In this document: piece after piece, positions 29,172-42,299 of the stretch | Layout: the number at the start of each line of letters is the position of its first letter | Numbering within the stretch: the stretch's first letter is position 1 | From: Adiantum capillus-veneris | Lineage: Eukaryota > Streptophyta > Polypodiopsida > Polypodiales > Pteridaceae | Length of the DNA: 64,000 bases | Assembly: GCA_014529385.2 (NCBI GenBank) | Contig: CM043966.1 | Location: 108,197,587-108,261,586, forward strand | Direction of reading: 5' to 3' | Notes under the pieces: generated by a model | Databases searched by the model: none | Seen by the model: only the letters and a program-made list of their open reading frames with translations | What the model was told of the DNA's origin: nothing | Translations under genes and position numbers: made by a program

Positions 29172-31476
29172 AAGATTAGGAGTACACTTCCTTACATGGA
29201 ACACCAAGCAGAGAACTAGTTGGCAAGCCAAAAGATGGAATCAATGCATCAATTGACAGGAAAAGGAGAGCACAATACAAGGCATGATAGGCAAAAAGTG
29301 GGAATGGTGGAATCCGGGCAAGCAATGGGGGGCTGTTCACCGACGCTTCATGAGCAAGTAGGTCCATTATGAGCTCCATAAAAAGTCCATTATCCTAGAG
29401 AGAGGAGTTTTTAAAAGGGTTTTATGTATTAAGGACAATCTTCAAAGATGCTCCATGGGGACTTTAGAGTACTCTCATATTGCATGGAGGGCCAACATTA
29501 ATGGCTTGCCTTAGGGAGGTCTTTTAAAGAGGGGTTTCAAAAAAAGCCCAAGGGATGAGGTTAAGACAGATTCACTAGCCATAGAGCCATAGAATAGTAG
29601 GGCCATGTAGGATTGCATAAGGAAGTCATTCTAGGTGTTTTCTAGAAATTATGAGCCATAATAGCTGCTTACAAGTAGGCCTTTTGAAGAGGAACAAGAC
29701 AAGAGAGCTTGGAAGATAAGGCAACCAAAAGACTTCATTATTAGGTACAAAATCTAACAAGAGGAAGTATAATTGGTAGTTCCTAGTTTTGTGAAACCAA
29801 CCAAGTCAAAGGACCAAAGACGTTGTCAATAGGAATCCTTGTCTGAGGCCATTGTCCAAACCACCTAACACTTGTCAACCAAAAAGGAATTATCAATAGT
29901 GGGTCTGTCATAAACCAAAGACAATACCATAAGCTGAAGCTAGCATTTCAACCAACCCAGCTTTCTAAGGCCTTGTGTTTATGTTGTTATATTAAGATAA
30001 TACTTATACACAAAAGAACACTTTTGTTTAGGATGTGTGTGTTGTTGTATTAAGATAATACTTATACACAAAAAAACAAACTGTTCAAAAAACAATTAGC
30101 TTTAGATAGTAGGAAGGTGGTTACACAAAAATGATTCTGTAGTTGACTCACTTTTGTACAATATGATCATAATGAAATAGAATTTTGGTTATCCTATACA
30201 TCATGAATACACATTAGGAAAAGCTTGGACACAAAATTGGGCCTTTTAGTTCTAGAGAGAATGTTGTTGGACCAATGAGAGACAAGTCACCACAATGAAG
30301 GTTCATAACTTTTTCATTTCTTCTTATTTTCTTTTTTCTCAAAAAAAGGCACGAAAAAGACTTCAAAAGTTTGAATATTGAGGCTGCGCTTATTTTCACT
30401 TATTAATTTGTGTGAAGCTTTTTTGAAAATTGTAGCTTAGTTTGACTCTCTCTCGAACTTGCATCTTTCAAAGTGTTTTTCTTGATTTCAATTTCAATGT
30501 TGGCTTGTCTTGCTACATGGGTTACAAAAAATGCCATATTGAGGGCTAAAAATAACATTTCAAAGTTTCCAACCCTTTGTCTTTCTACTATATTGAAATA
30601 TTAGCACATTGGCTCATATTTGAAAACTAATGTGTTTGGATTAGCACATTGGCTCATATATTGAAATACTTGTATATTTCTCTTTCACTTTCTTTTTTGC
30701 ACTAAAATTTCGACGCTCTATTGTTTTTTAATGTTACAAACATTTTTTGCAATCCAATTGCTTGCTACCTACCTACTCTTTGCTTTGCATTTGTAGCTTG
30801 TTTGAGATTGTGAAAAGAGAAACCTACTACCTAGCCCTAGAGCTCAAGTTATGACTCAAGCGAAAGTAACACAAAATGGTGGTTGCAACACAATGCGAGG
30901 GGGAAGGATCTAGCACTCCCTGCCTCCCCTCTCTTGTTGTGGCACTCTTCTCAAGTCATAATTTGCCTATTATTTTATATGTTTATAATGTGAAAACAAC
31001 ATCTTAGATTGGTCAAAACATTTTGTTGCAAATACACTTTGTAGGTTGATATGGATTAGTTGGAACACTAGCAACTTTACAAGTCTTCAAAATCATAAGA
31101 GAAGTGCTCAAATGAGTAAAATCATCCCTCCAAAATGTCAAAAACATTAATATAGAGCACATATTTAAAAAAATAGGAAAAAATTCACAAATTTGAGACG
31201 ATTCCTTGTGTCTCATGGACTTGAGGTAAGGTTCTATTGTGCTAGGTTGTTGCACAAGAAAACCGTGATACAATGTTTAGTGGATGCTTATGAGTCTGCA
31301 AGATCTAATATTGTGCGTTTTCAACAACCATACTATACAGTAGAGTGTATTTGCAAATGATAGTTTACAAATACACACACACACACCCAAAAGAAAATTT
31401 TCTTCCCACACATGCTTCATTGACAAAACAATTAAAATGTAAGTTGCAAAACAAACTTAGGTAACTAAATTGGAAA
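29172..31476. other. No gene recognised
   Basis: AT-rich. A block of about 30 bp (ATTAAGATAATACTTATACA) occurs twice about 64 bp apart near 29,990 and 30,052. No protein motif is seen in any frame. Confidence 0.4.
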
Positions 31477-31720
31477 GAACACCATTCATATTAAATGAGA
31501 TTTCTTGAATATTACAAAGGTGGGATGCCAATATCAATGTTGTTAATGACTCTAGCTATGGGTCGACTAATTTGAATCATTGATTGAAGAACACCATTAA
31601 TATTAAATGATATTTCTATAAGATTACAAATGTGGGATGCCAATATCAATGTTGATAATGATTCTAGCTATGGGTTGACTAATTTGAATCATTGCTAGAA
31701 GATTACAAAGGTGAAAGGCC
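31477..31720. repeat. 112-bp tandem duplication plus partial third copy
   Basis: GAACACCATT starts at 31,477 and again at 31,589. Both copies contain GGGATGCCAATATCAATGTTG and CTAGCTATGGGT, with a few differences. A shorter third copy (AGATTACAAAGGTGAAAGGC) follows near 31,698. Confidence 0.8.
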
Positions 31721-31788
31721 AATGCTAAGCAATCATTTCTCCTCAATTGCATTAACATTTGATGGTGACTTATGTCATCAAGTTTCAA

Positions 31789-33030
31789 CTAACTCTCTTT
31801 GGCCTTGAGGATTATTTCCTTTGGAATATTAGGAGTTTGTCCACCCTTGGGCTTCCATGCCCATATGATGCAACTAGTGTCTTCCCAGCATTGAGGATCA
31901 TTGATGTTCTCTCTCAAATACTTGTTCCAACAATCCTTGTAAACCTCCCCATCACTTGCATTCTTCTTCTTTGAAATTGGTGCCCAGTATTGTATCTTGA
32001 CTTGAAGGTAGGATGTTGACTCATTGTTATGATCAATATCTTTCGTTGTCACTCCTAACCAAATTGGGTAATTTTCATCACAAGATTGCACAAGTACAAA
32101 GTCTCCCTTTGCCACATCAAGATTTGGGTTGAAGTCCTCAACATGTTTCCTACGCATTGGACCACAATAGTGGCCCTCAATTACATTTAGTACTTCATCT
32201 AGACTATCTTCCGATGGAACTTCAAGTGGATGATCTTATCCTCCTTGACCAGAAGTCATCAAATAAAGCATTTTCACTTGCACTAGGGTTTTGTATAGCT
32301 TGCATGATATTCTCCCATTACATGAGAAATGGGTTGATCCACCTAGCATACTCACTTTTGTTTCCTTTCTCTTGCATGTGCTCTTTCCACCAACGAACAT
32401 ACTTATCTAATCCTTCCATAACTTTCTCACTATATTTAATATAATCAAAAGGTGATAATACTTTTGGAACACCTTCAGGAAGCTTAGCTCCTCCTTGTTC
32501 ATTTCTCTTCCATAACTCTATACCATTTTTGGGTAATCAATCACCATTTTTAGGGTGTACTTTGTACTGCATCAAAGGTATTCCATCACTCTTATAGAAC
32601 CTAAATTACAATGGCTTTGAATGACCCACTAAGCTATCAGATCTATCATGTAAGAACCTGTTTACAACACCTTTAAAGTCTACCACCTTTTGTAGAAGAA
32701 AATGTGTTGGATGCATGCTAACACACTCATTGAAGATCTTCATCAAATGTGGAAATGTAAAAATGTCTTTTTTCTAAGCTTCTCAGAAAAGCGACTGAAC
32801 ACTGCATCAATGTCTTTATGAGTGTGACCAACCATAAGAAAGCCAAGCTGCACTGTGTCAAATACTCCTTTTGCAACCAATAGTGATAGGTATGCAAACA
32901 GATATCGATTCTTTTTTTTTTAACCACAATTGTCAAGTTGCAACAAAAATGTTCTTGACAATCTCTTGAACCCAAATACATTGCCATCCTCCTGTACATG
33001 TGCATTAGTAGCAAAGATTGATTGCATCCT
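31789..33030 (-). pseudogene. DUF7869-like protein relic, C-terminal part
   Basis: On the minus strand from 33,030: FKRLSRTFLLQLDNCG, a stop (TAA, complement of about 32,930-32,932), then KKNRYLFAYLSLLVAKGVF, VQLGFLMVGHTHKDID (32,806 upward) and VFSRFSEKLRKK. The pairing of LQLDNC...KN with LVGHTHEDID-type motifs is characteristic of large uncharacterised proteins I recall as DUF7869. After more broken frames, 32,157-31,789 is open for 122 codons (GDFVLVQSCDENYPIWLG, IQYWAPIS, SCIIWAWKPKGG), fitting the C-terminal end of such proteins. The reading frame is open up to the LTR boundary at 33,030. The N-terminal half continues beyond the inserted element at 37,007. Function of the family is unknown to me. 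Confidence 0.6.
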
Positions 33031-33355
<325 letters not shown>

Positions 33356-34159
33356 CATGGCGATCCCGTTGTTCGTCTCGCTATAGAGATGGGAGCGACC
33401 TCTAGAAATTTCAAGGGGAATGGCGACTTGGTTAGAAGATTGGGTTGAAGTCTGTGGTGCATGACATTGGTTTGATACCTCTGCAGTTCACACTTTTGTG
33501 CAGGCCAAAAGCAGGAAATGCAATGCGGATGAGCAACCAGTTGGAATTGCAACCAACTTGGCTGTAGTATATCAAGGAGAGAAAAAGGATTTTTTGGGTG
33601 CTAGGAAGGACAACCGGCGAGGGTAACTGAATACTGTCGTCGCACATAGCATGAGGTCAAAACCTCTGCCGTTTCAGACAAATTCTACGCAGGCAAGATT
33701 TGAAATCTTGCTGCCATTTGTAACTGCATGAGGAAATGGTGCAGTGGATGAACCAACGTTCACTCAAATTTCTGCATGAAGCGAGTACATACATAGCATT
33801 CAACTTGACGGCTAGACCCTAGTAGCGCAACCATTTGAGTACTTGCATGATACTGAACTCCTTTGATGCATCGTAACCAGTGTGTCGCTTATGCAAGCTT
33901 AGAAGATTATATTTCTTTTTTAATTTTTTATTCTTTACGTTCAAGAGCCAATTCCCACCCTCTTAATAAAAAGCTCATGAATGACAAATATATACACTAG
34001 GTGTGTGTGAAAGCGGTTGCAAAGCTTATCATCGAAAAGTTTTTTGTTCCAAATCTTATCATCGACATGATGATAGAAGATATTTTTAAGCATGTTACGT
34101 GATTTGTACTATGCCATTGATATAAAATGATAGCATGGGGAAAAAAATGGAAGTCGCCT

Positions 34160-34201
34160 TGTATTTTTTGCGGGCGAAGTGATCACAAATGGGAAAAGTG
34201 T
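34160..34201 (+). pseudogene. CCHC zinc knuckle of a gag-like protein
   Basis: Frame 2 reads CIFCGRSDHKWEKC, an exact CX2CX4HX4C knuckle, followed by basic RNLSHGH. It is out of register with the long frame starting at 34,189, so a frameshift separates them. Confidence 0.6.
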
Positions 34202-35418
34202 CGCAATTTAAGCCATGGACACAATGCGCTCACGATGATCATAGAGCCCGGTTTTGCTCATTAACTCTTTTGGAGCATTATTATATTCTTAAACATGACA
34301 TTATACACAACAATTTGCATAAACCCAAGAAATGGGTGGATGATTTTGTTGATGCATTGAATAAAGGGCTTAAGTGGTTTTGTAATCATGGAGAGAACAC
34401 ATGGGAAACATATAAACATTTGAATTTAATCAAGGAGTTGCAAGAAAAATCAAATCAGTTGCACGAGTTGCTTGAGGAAAAAAGGTTTCTAAAGAAATTG
34501 TAGAGAGTCTGGCATGTTGTAGCCGAAGAAGGGGATGAAAATGATGGCGACCATGATGAACATGGGAATGGTAGGAATGGGATGGAGATTGGAGTGAAGA
34601 GAGAGGACCCTATGAGCCAAGAGAGCCAAGGAGAGTCCCCGAGTAGCCCCATACTCACATCTTGCACCATCAACCAAAGCATTGTGGGTCAAATTCCATC
34701 TTTTTTTGATGGAGAATTGCATAATTTTGATGTTTTAAATGATGACGACAACACGGATTTGTTTATTGAGTATCATGAGGTGGCTCAAGAAATTAATGAT
34801 TGCAACTCTAAAAATGAATGCTTTGTTGAAATTGGTGAAGAAACATTGAAGAAAAATCAAGATGAAAATGATCTCTCATTTCTTGTTGATGACGAAAATG
34901 ATGTCATTGATGCTTTTGTGAATTCTCTCACATTGGAAGAAGATTTTGGTGGCTTACATGATGCTGAGATGGTGACTAACCAAAATGATGTTTTTGTTGA
35001 GGAAATTTCCAAACATCAAAAACAAAGTTTGGCATGTGTGAAGCAACCTATTTCACAAATTGATGGTATGTTAAATGAATGTTTTCTTGAGGCAATGTTG
35101 TGTGATGGGATATGTCTATTTATCCACACAATTCGTGTCTTTATAAAGAATGATGGGGCTTGTATGCTTATCCATGCTAGGAAAGGTGATGATGTTGTGG
35201 TTTTGGGCAAACTAATGCTTATTTTTGTGCATGATGATGCAAAGGTCTTATGCCTTTTTCTCATTGTAAGCCTAGATGTAAGTCTAGAAGGAGATCATGT
35301 TTGGTGTTTTGAATTCCAAATTTCATCAAGGAATGAAGTTTCTCTTTGCACAAATAACATGGAGCTAATGTTTTTGAATTTCAATGTGCTTGTTGAAAGA
35401 ATAGCTTTACAATTGTAG
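34189..35418 (+). pseudogene. Long gag-like/unknown frame with one in-frame stop
   Basis: Codons 34,189-34,501 and 34,504-35,418 are in the same frame, separated only by a TAG at 34,501, giving about 410 codons. The first part is helical and charged (KKWVDDFVDALNKGLKWF, LIKELQEKSNQLHELLEEKR, coiled-coil-like). The second part is very acidic (VLNDDDNTDLFIEYHEV, SFLVDDENDVIDAFVNSL), then hydrophobic. I recognise no enzyme. Position after a CCHC knuckle between two LTRs suggests the extra coding region of a non-autonomous retroelement. Confidence 0.5.
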
Positions 35419-35870
35419 CCAAAGCTCACAATCTTTTTGAAGAAGTGTTTGTCAAAGCAAAGGATTTTTTGTTGAAGAATTTTGTTCTTGTTTGCAAAAC
35501 AATGAATCTTATTTTGAAGTGATTGGCTCAAAGATAGAATCTACTCAATGGAGTGGAGATTTTCTCATTACTTTATGGTTCTACAAGTTTTTTTTGTATG
35601 AGCTCTCATGGATGTTGATTTACTTGATGGATTCCCAGCCCTGGCATGTTGCCAATAAATGGTGCACTTGTATTCACACTTTTGGTGAGAAGGCACACTA
35701 TACCTGGTTTGGTGATTGTAATGCAATATATAGCTTTAGGAAGTGTATTTGTGCATCTTGGATTAAGTTCCAAGCATTGTACTTTGCATTTTCTAAATGC
35801 TTGGGGGGAAAAGGGTGGTGTTTCATGGTCTATCGTGGTGTATATGTGTACCTTGGAGTAGACTCCAAGC

Positions 35871-36557
35871 CCCGGGGGATTCACCATGAAAAACTTACCG
35901 CACCACGTAAGTGTAGGGGAGGGGGTTTTTTTTACAAGTTATATAAGCGTATAAGTAAGGGATAGGCCCCCAATAATTTATCTCCCAAGTTTAAAAATAA
36001 GGGAGGGGGTATCATATTTACGGGAAGGGGGGGGGGGGGGGGGGGGACTGACCCGGGTTGATTACTTGTAGCAATTGGTCACCAGTGTGCACTAGAACTA
36101 GTATGAATTTTGGGGAAGTTTTTTATCAGGTCATACATTAAATTTTGCATCAAGCCGATCATAGATAAGGGTTAATTTAGAGGAGGTCAAGGGTTGATTT
36201 ATACCAGCTTTGGATGGCTCAGAATTGGACAAGCAGCCAGAGTGCAGGTTGATCGGACACATAATTTGAAAGTCAAACTAAGACACATTGTGGTAAATCT
36301 AGTTATCAATAGTAGTGGTTCCTTAGTACGTTGCAAGTCACTATGCTACACACTCTTTGACTAACTTTTCTCAATTAGATCATGTGAGACCTAAATTTTA
36401 TATGTAAGATAGGGGTATGATAGTTTTCTTCATAGATTGTCATATAAGTGTAGAAAGGGGGGTCATATTTTCTAATATGAGTCATATATAGGGGTTTTAT
36501 CAAAGTTTTTTGCTCCCAGGTGACGTCTCATTTTGTATATAGAGTGAATCCCCCGGA
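35871..36557. mobile_element. 687-bp non-autonomous TIR transposon (copy B) with 9-bp target duplication
   Basis: It begins CCCGGGGGATTCAC at 35,871 and ends GTGAATCCCCCGGA at 36,557; 13 of 14 terminal bases are inverted-complementary. It is flanked on both sides by ACTCCAAGC (35,862-35,870 and 36,558-36,566), a perfect 9-bp duplication as in Mutator-like elements. Its 145-bp left and 219-bp right ends are homologous to 5043-5190 and 16,719-16,938. The interior of about 290 bp is non-coding. It interrupts the interior of the LTR element, so it inserted later. Confidence 0.8.
36022..36046 (+). repeat. Poly-G tract in copy B
   Basis: GGGAA followed by 20 G, 151-156 bp from the left terminus, matching the position of the G tract in copy A. 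Confidence 0.85.
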
Positions 36558-36677
36558 ACTCCAAGCACTGCACTTTGCATCATGGTATTCTATGATCATT
36601 GAGTTTTTGGATCAAGGGAATTGTGGGATTCGAGTCATATTTTTGTGCCAAAAATCTTAGCACCGGACTGTGCCAGG

Positions 36678-37006
<329 letters not shown>

Positions 37007-38640
37007 CGTTGGACAATCATTTCCCTGACTAGAAGCAATATTCTCAGTGTCCACATTTGTGATTAGATCAGTATCTTCCTCTTCATTCTGAGCACTCTAT
37101 TCCTTGCAGTACTCGTTTTTCTTCTTAAGCACTTTTATATGGTGATAGAGAGAAGTAATAGACAAAACACAATATAAAAAAAAAATTTATGGTTCTACAC
37201 TTGAGTTTTCTAAGCTCAAGTTACCAAACATGTGTTTATCTCCTCTTTCTAAGTTTCTTAGACATTTTTAGAGAGATGCAATTGTGAATTGGGGATCACT
37301 CCGCTGTAATCCCAATGCAAAGTGACCATAATTTGTTTGTCCATGTCCATGAGTGAAAATTCCTATCAAGGATACTAGAAGCCTCTCAAATCCATTGAGA
37401 GATTTTGGAACTGGTTTAATTTGTGGTATAGTAGTCCTACTCTGGTCCATCTTGTCATGTATAATGCTAAGAACTTGGTTGAATTCATTTCTCAAGAGCT
37501 CCTCCAAGCATAGTACATATTTCTACAACTTGAACATGTACTCCTCTGTTCCATGTATCTAGCACGCTCCACTTGATTTTTGGTAGACTCTCACTTGATT
37601 TGTAAATGTCACATTTAGAGAACGTGCTTGATTTTGATAAAGTGACTGTCTTGAAGACTATGTTTCACAACATTGAGAATGTTGGCCATGACAACATTTT
37701 GTATTTCATTGTGACAAGTGTGTCATTTACTTCCCACAAAATGTCCACTTGTTTGTACATCGTTGGTAGAACACGTTGAGTTTCACGAGTGCCATGCATG
37801 TGGCATTTGATCTACATTATTATCTATGGAGCCCTGTATGAGTGCTTTTTCCATCTCAACATGTGACAAGCTCTTCCTTATTATTCCAGTGTTTCCATGA
37901 TTTCCATTGCATGCTCCATCCAAGGATTTCTTGCACAACCTATAAAATGTTGACTTTCCTATTCCATGTATTATATACCATGCTTTATTACATACCTTCT
38001 TTTCATCAAACGTAAACTCAAAGCATTCCTCGTCTTGATCTTTTCTATAAGCCATGCTCATACAATCCAATACAAATGTGCATCGGCTAATGTAGCTTTG
38101 TACCCAAAAGCCTGCCCTCGCTTGCATGATTTTGGATCTGTCTCCAATCTGACAACATCGCATCTCATAGCAATCAATTGGTGCAACTTTGTGAATGTTT
38201 GCAGCATCACATTGTTTGTGGAATGCATGAGAATTGCCTACCTTTTTTCTAGGCCTAACTCTATGTACATAAATCCTTTTCCTAGCTGTCCCATCTCTAA
38301 TATCATAGTCACCGGCCATGTCATCCTACTCTCTATCATTTTGAGTATGAAGAAGAAGACCTAGTTCTATATTGGTGACACCTTCTTCAAAGCTACTTTC
38401 AATGTTGTTATCAATGCCATCATCTTCATAATCATCACTAGAAGCATATAATCTATTGAGGGAATCTCCCATTTCTTCCATGAGGGGATCTTGAATACCC
38501 TCAATGGCATAAGAAGATCCTGTGTCTTTTATCAAGGGTTCACCATTCTCAAATGTGAGCTGCCTAATAGGCCAACTTACCAAATTCATACTTGAAATAA
38601 CACGATGTGGATGCATCAATGACACCCAAGCTACTGGCTT
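37007..38640 (-). pseudogene. DUF7869-like protein relic, N-terminal part
   Basis: On the minus strand from 38,625: an acidic N-terminus (ASSDDYEDDGIDNNIES), then 38,319-37,783 open for 178 codons with C-rich and aromatic motifs (RAGFWVQSYISRCTFVLDC, CFEFTFDEKKVCNKAWYIIHG, NHGNTGIIRK, NNVDQMPH). Further down, in shifted frames: FSMLWNIVFKTVTLSKSSTFSKCDIC near 37,690-37,590 and FTHGHGQTNYGHF near 37,390. The order 'F-dGK-VC-ka---lhGi', 'HGN-g', 'W---f---------KCd-C' is what I remember of DUF7869 proteins. Together with 31,789-33,030 it forms one split relic. Several frameshifts; non-functional. Confidence 0.55.
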
Positions 38641-39820
38641 ACCAAAGTCTATTCATGGGATTAAGTGGATATGGACAATAGTAGACAAGTTTAGCAAGCA
38701 AGCTCATTTTATACCTGTCAAAAAGACTATTAAGACTCCACATATGGCACAACTATTCATCTCTCAAATATTTAAGTATCGTGGTTTTCCAACAAGTATT
38801 GTTTTTCCCATAGAGATCCTAGAATGACCAATACGTTCTAGAAGGAACTGTTTGAGATGGATTAAGTGGATATGGACAATAGTAGACAAGTTAAGCAAGC
38901 AAGCTCATTTTATACTTGTCAAAAAGACTATTAAGACTCCACATATGGCACAACTATTCATCTCTCAAATATTAAAGTATCATGGTTTTCCAACAAGTAT
39001 TGTTTTTCCCATAGAGATCCTAGAATGACCAATACGTTCTAGAAGGAACTGTTTGAGAATCTTCGAAAAAAGCTCAATTTCTTGTTAGTCTATCATTCTA
39101 AAATGGATGGGAAAAATGGAATTGTGAGCTCCATTGTGCTTGATCTACTTGAAGCCTATGTAACAGAAGTAGGCCAATGCAACCAATGGGAGAAGTATCT
39201 ACCTTTAGTAGAATATACATTCAACAATATTGTGCATTCTTCTACAAGTTAAGCACCTTTTGAGGTAATTGCAGGAAGGTAAAAAATTCCCCCTATTTTA
39301 AAAATTCATGGGCAAATATTCATTGCTTATGAGTTTAGTCATGGCCTATGCAATGCTTTCCCTAAAATCAAAGAAGCTATCTCTATTGCACAGCAAAAGC
39401 ACAAGGCAAGTGTTGATAAGCATAGAAGAATTATTTAGTTCAAAAAGAATGGTTGGGTCCTCTTAAAGTTTTCCAAAGCTCACTTAGGGCACACTATGAG
39501 AAAAAGTTGGCATGGAGAACTCACATGTCATTAACATTACTGTGCAAAATTAGCATGTAGGTATTATGGACCATTCCAAATTCTATGGCCAATCAATGAA
39601 ACGGCTTATCAACTTAAGCTACCCTCTCATTGGTAAAGCCATAATGCATTCCATGTAAAGTCTAATTAAGGGCTACAAGGGTGATCCACCAAAGGAGCCA
39701 ATAGGAGAAGATCCTTAGAATTTGTAGGGGCCAAAGAAATATTGCAACCCAAGCACATCGTCCGCCACGAAGACAAGGTGCTATGCAATGGTAAGGTACT
39801 ATGTAAGTGTTGGGTTTGTG
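38641..39820 (+). pseudogene. Ty3/gypsy chromovirus relic: integrase core to chromodomain
   Basis: Integrase core: IWTIVDKFSKQAHFIPVKK, AQLFISQIFKYRGFPTSIV, then after a duplication VYHSKMDGKNGIV, WEKYLPLVEYTFNN, and the tail YYGPFQI, ETAYQLKLPSHW, NAFHVKS. A chromodomain-like end EFVGAKEILQPKHIVRHEDKVL (about 39,716-39,785) marks the chromovirus branch, whose chromodomain directs insertion to particular chromatin. Many stops and frameshifts, and the second catalytic aspartate region is out of frame. Confidence 0.7.
38658..39058 (+). repeat. 201-bp tandem duplication in the integrase relic
   Basis: TTAAGTGGATATGGACAATA begins at 38,661 and again at 38,862. The two units are almost identical and each carries the same stop (ATCCTAGAATGACC). 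The duplication is therefore younger than the inactivation. Confidence 0.9.
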
Positions 39821-40831
39821 GCCTTTGACCTAACACTGACAGCTGGTGTGAGAGCTGTCTCTTGTACAGTAAGCAGTCCACTAATTAGTATTAACTTATT
39901 GTATCACTAAATAAATCTTACATGCATTCTCTTTTTTTGTTTGAAATAAGAAAATTCCTATTTCTTAAATTTAAAGAAAAACTTGTGAGCCTTTCATAGG
40001 AGCATTCTTTTTAGAGTAAATTATAATGCCACTTTGAATAGAATGGTTAATTCCAAAAATTTCCAATACTTAATTGCTCGTGAATATGTGGCATTTATCT
40101 CGTGCATCTTTTTTTTTTTTTTTTTAACATTGGCGTTATTTAAGGGTACGCATAGATATTAATCATCATCCAACATACATGCTATTTTAGTATGATCTCC
40201 AATCACCTATGGTTAAAGAGAGTGCTTTCTAATCTCTCAATACCATATTAGTCTGGTAATTTGGAGAACGAAACTTGAAATATAAGTATGATCTCCCGTC
40301 ACTTATGCTTAAAGAGAGTGCTTTCTACTCTCTCTATGCCATATTAGTCTGGTAATCTAGAAAACTTGAAACAATGGAACTTGAAATATCATAGTTAGTG
40401 GTTAGCAACGTTGTTAGTTGATAAGAGAAAATTAGCAATTTTTCCTTCTAAGAAAGAGGAAAGTTTGCTTATGTAAACGTGAGAGCTTTTAAGTATGAGT
40501 TAATGTAGAATGAAGAGTAACCCAATGTTTAAGGTGTGCAATGGGCCCATGAAGATGACAAGAAAACATTACCTTGGTGTGTGTATGGTAAGAGTCTTGT
40601 CCTTGCTTTGGGTGATTGAAGAAGCTTGTTGATATAGTTGACTTTCCTCCTCATCAAGACCACCAATTGCGTTACTTGGAAGGAGACAATGGAAAGAGGC
40701 AAGAGAGATTCAAGCTATGAAAAGATTAGGGGTTATGAGAGAGTGTAATGGGAAGAAGAAGATCAAGTTATAGGAAGAATGATTATCGTATTTGGCCATG
40801 GCTTCTCTTGGAGAGGAGGTGTGTGTAAGAG

Positions 40832-40865
<34 letters not shown>

Positions 40866-42299
40866 TGTGAGTCCTACTAGGTTTTGAAATATACTTTCCC
40901 TTCAAAAATTTCTTCATTTGGATTCTGATTGCTTCATTTCTTAAGGTTTTGCAGAATCACGCATTGTGGGCCTAATTTAGGCTTTCCGTTACCATCCTCA
41001 GAATCATTCAAGATTTGACTTGGTTGTCCATCTTTACTGCCCGATCATAATGGTTCCTTTTGTTTTCCATCTAGATTTGTTTGATATTTATTTATTATTT
41101 TTTACCTTATTATTAAGAAAATTAAAGAAAAATTTTAAACTCACTCCAAAAAATAGAATTCCAAACCTGAATTCACACCTAATTTTAGTACTTGGCCATG
41201 TTTCAGCGGATTGCTCCATTTTGATTACTTTTCTGGCCAAAAATCATGCAAGAGTTAAAATTGCAATATTTTTTGGCCTTTTTTGGCGATATTTACACTA
41301 CATATACGCACACCTAGGGATTATCATATTACATAGTCCCTATTCTGTTTGCTTATAAAGGGGTTTCACTTTTGAGTAACAAAAAATACACACATTAATA
41401 TTCAGACACTTCAAAACATTGCTCTTTTTCGAATCTGCTTCAAGTATCTGGGTTTGCATTGAGAATGTCTCCCTCCCTCCTTGCCCGAGTCCTCTAGGAT
41501 GATAGAGTGTAACCCGGGTTGTGCAGTGCATGGGTTACAAAGGCATGTCTATGCATGGCCAACAATGGCCCTATTCTATTGAGGTCAATGCAATTTGAAC
41601 CATTATGTGTTGTAAGAGGTGGGTCTTGAGCGGTATACTCAAGGATTGCCGATGGCGAATCATCTTATTGGTTGCCTCTCTTGAAGAGTAGATCATAAAG
41701 TAATTGCACTCTTTCCTTGATTGTACAATACATACAATTGGTATCAATGGCTCCAAAATCATGTGGCATTGTAGATGATGATTTTCTTGCTAATGGCAAT
41801 AACTTTGGTACCCATTGATACACGATTGCACATGGCTTTGCCGTGATTTTTCATTTGCCTACAGTCCTTGGTTTGGTCCTAGTGTTTGGTTGTTGCTTGG
41901 GTTTCTATAGCCATTGAGCTGGTTGTCACTTTGGTGTCCATTGTTGCGTTTGATAGGGAGGTGTAATTGAGGACTTCTTTTGAGTGTTCAAAAATTGTTT
42001 AGGAACCCAAATCTGGTTAGGAGTATTGGTGAGTTGGGTTTTGGGTAAAATTTCATGGTTCCTTGCATGCTGGTATTAGGAGGATGTATTTGATGTCAAC
42101 TAGTGGATATTCGGTTTGAGCTACTCGTGGTTTTTGGTAGTTGTGGATTTTTGAGAGCAACTTTCCACTCTTCATGGCTATGAGAAACTGGTACACGTAA
42201 ATGTCCACCTTTAAGTGTTAGCTCAAGAACTTTAGCATCCCATTCTTGGACAACTCTATAAGTTTTCATTTATGGAGCTCCTAGTACACTATCTTTGTT
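39821..42299. other. No gene recognised; tandem repeat and promoter-like segment
   Basis: The sequence at about 39,838-39,857 has a hairpin (GACAGCT/AGCTGTC). About 40,190-40,375 is a tandem duplication of about 95 bp (AAAGAGAGTGCTTTCTA and CCATATTAGTCTGGTAAT in each copy). A short (TG)n lies at 40,841-40,858. A TATA-like GCTTATAAAGGGG at 41,351-41,363 may belong to a decayed LTR, but no ends are visible. Confidence 0.4.

Noticed and set aside
31477-31700. Possible CRISPR-like direct repeats
   Set aside because: Only two to three long contiguous units without spacers; plant nuclear context.
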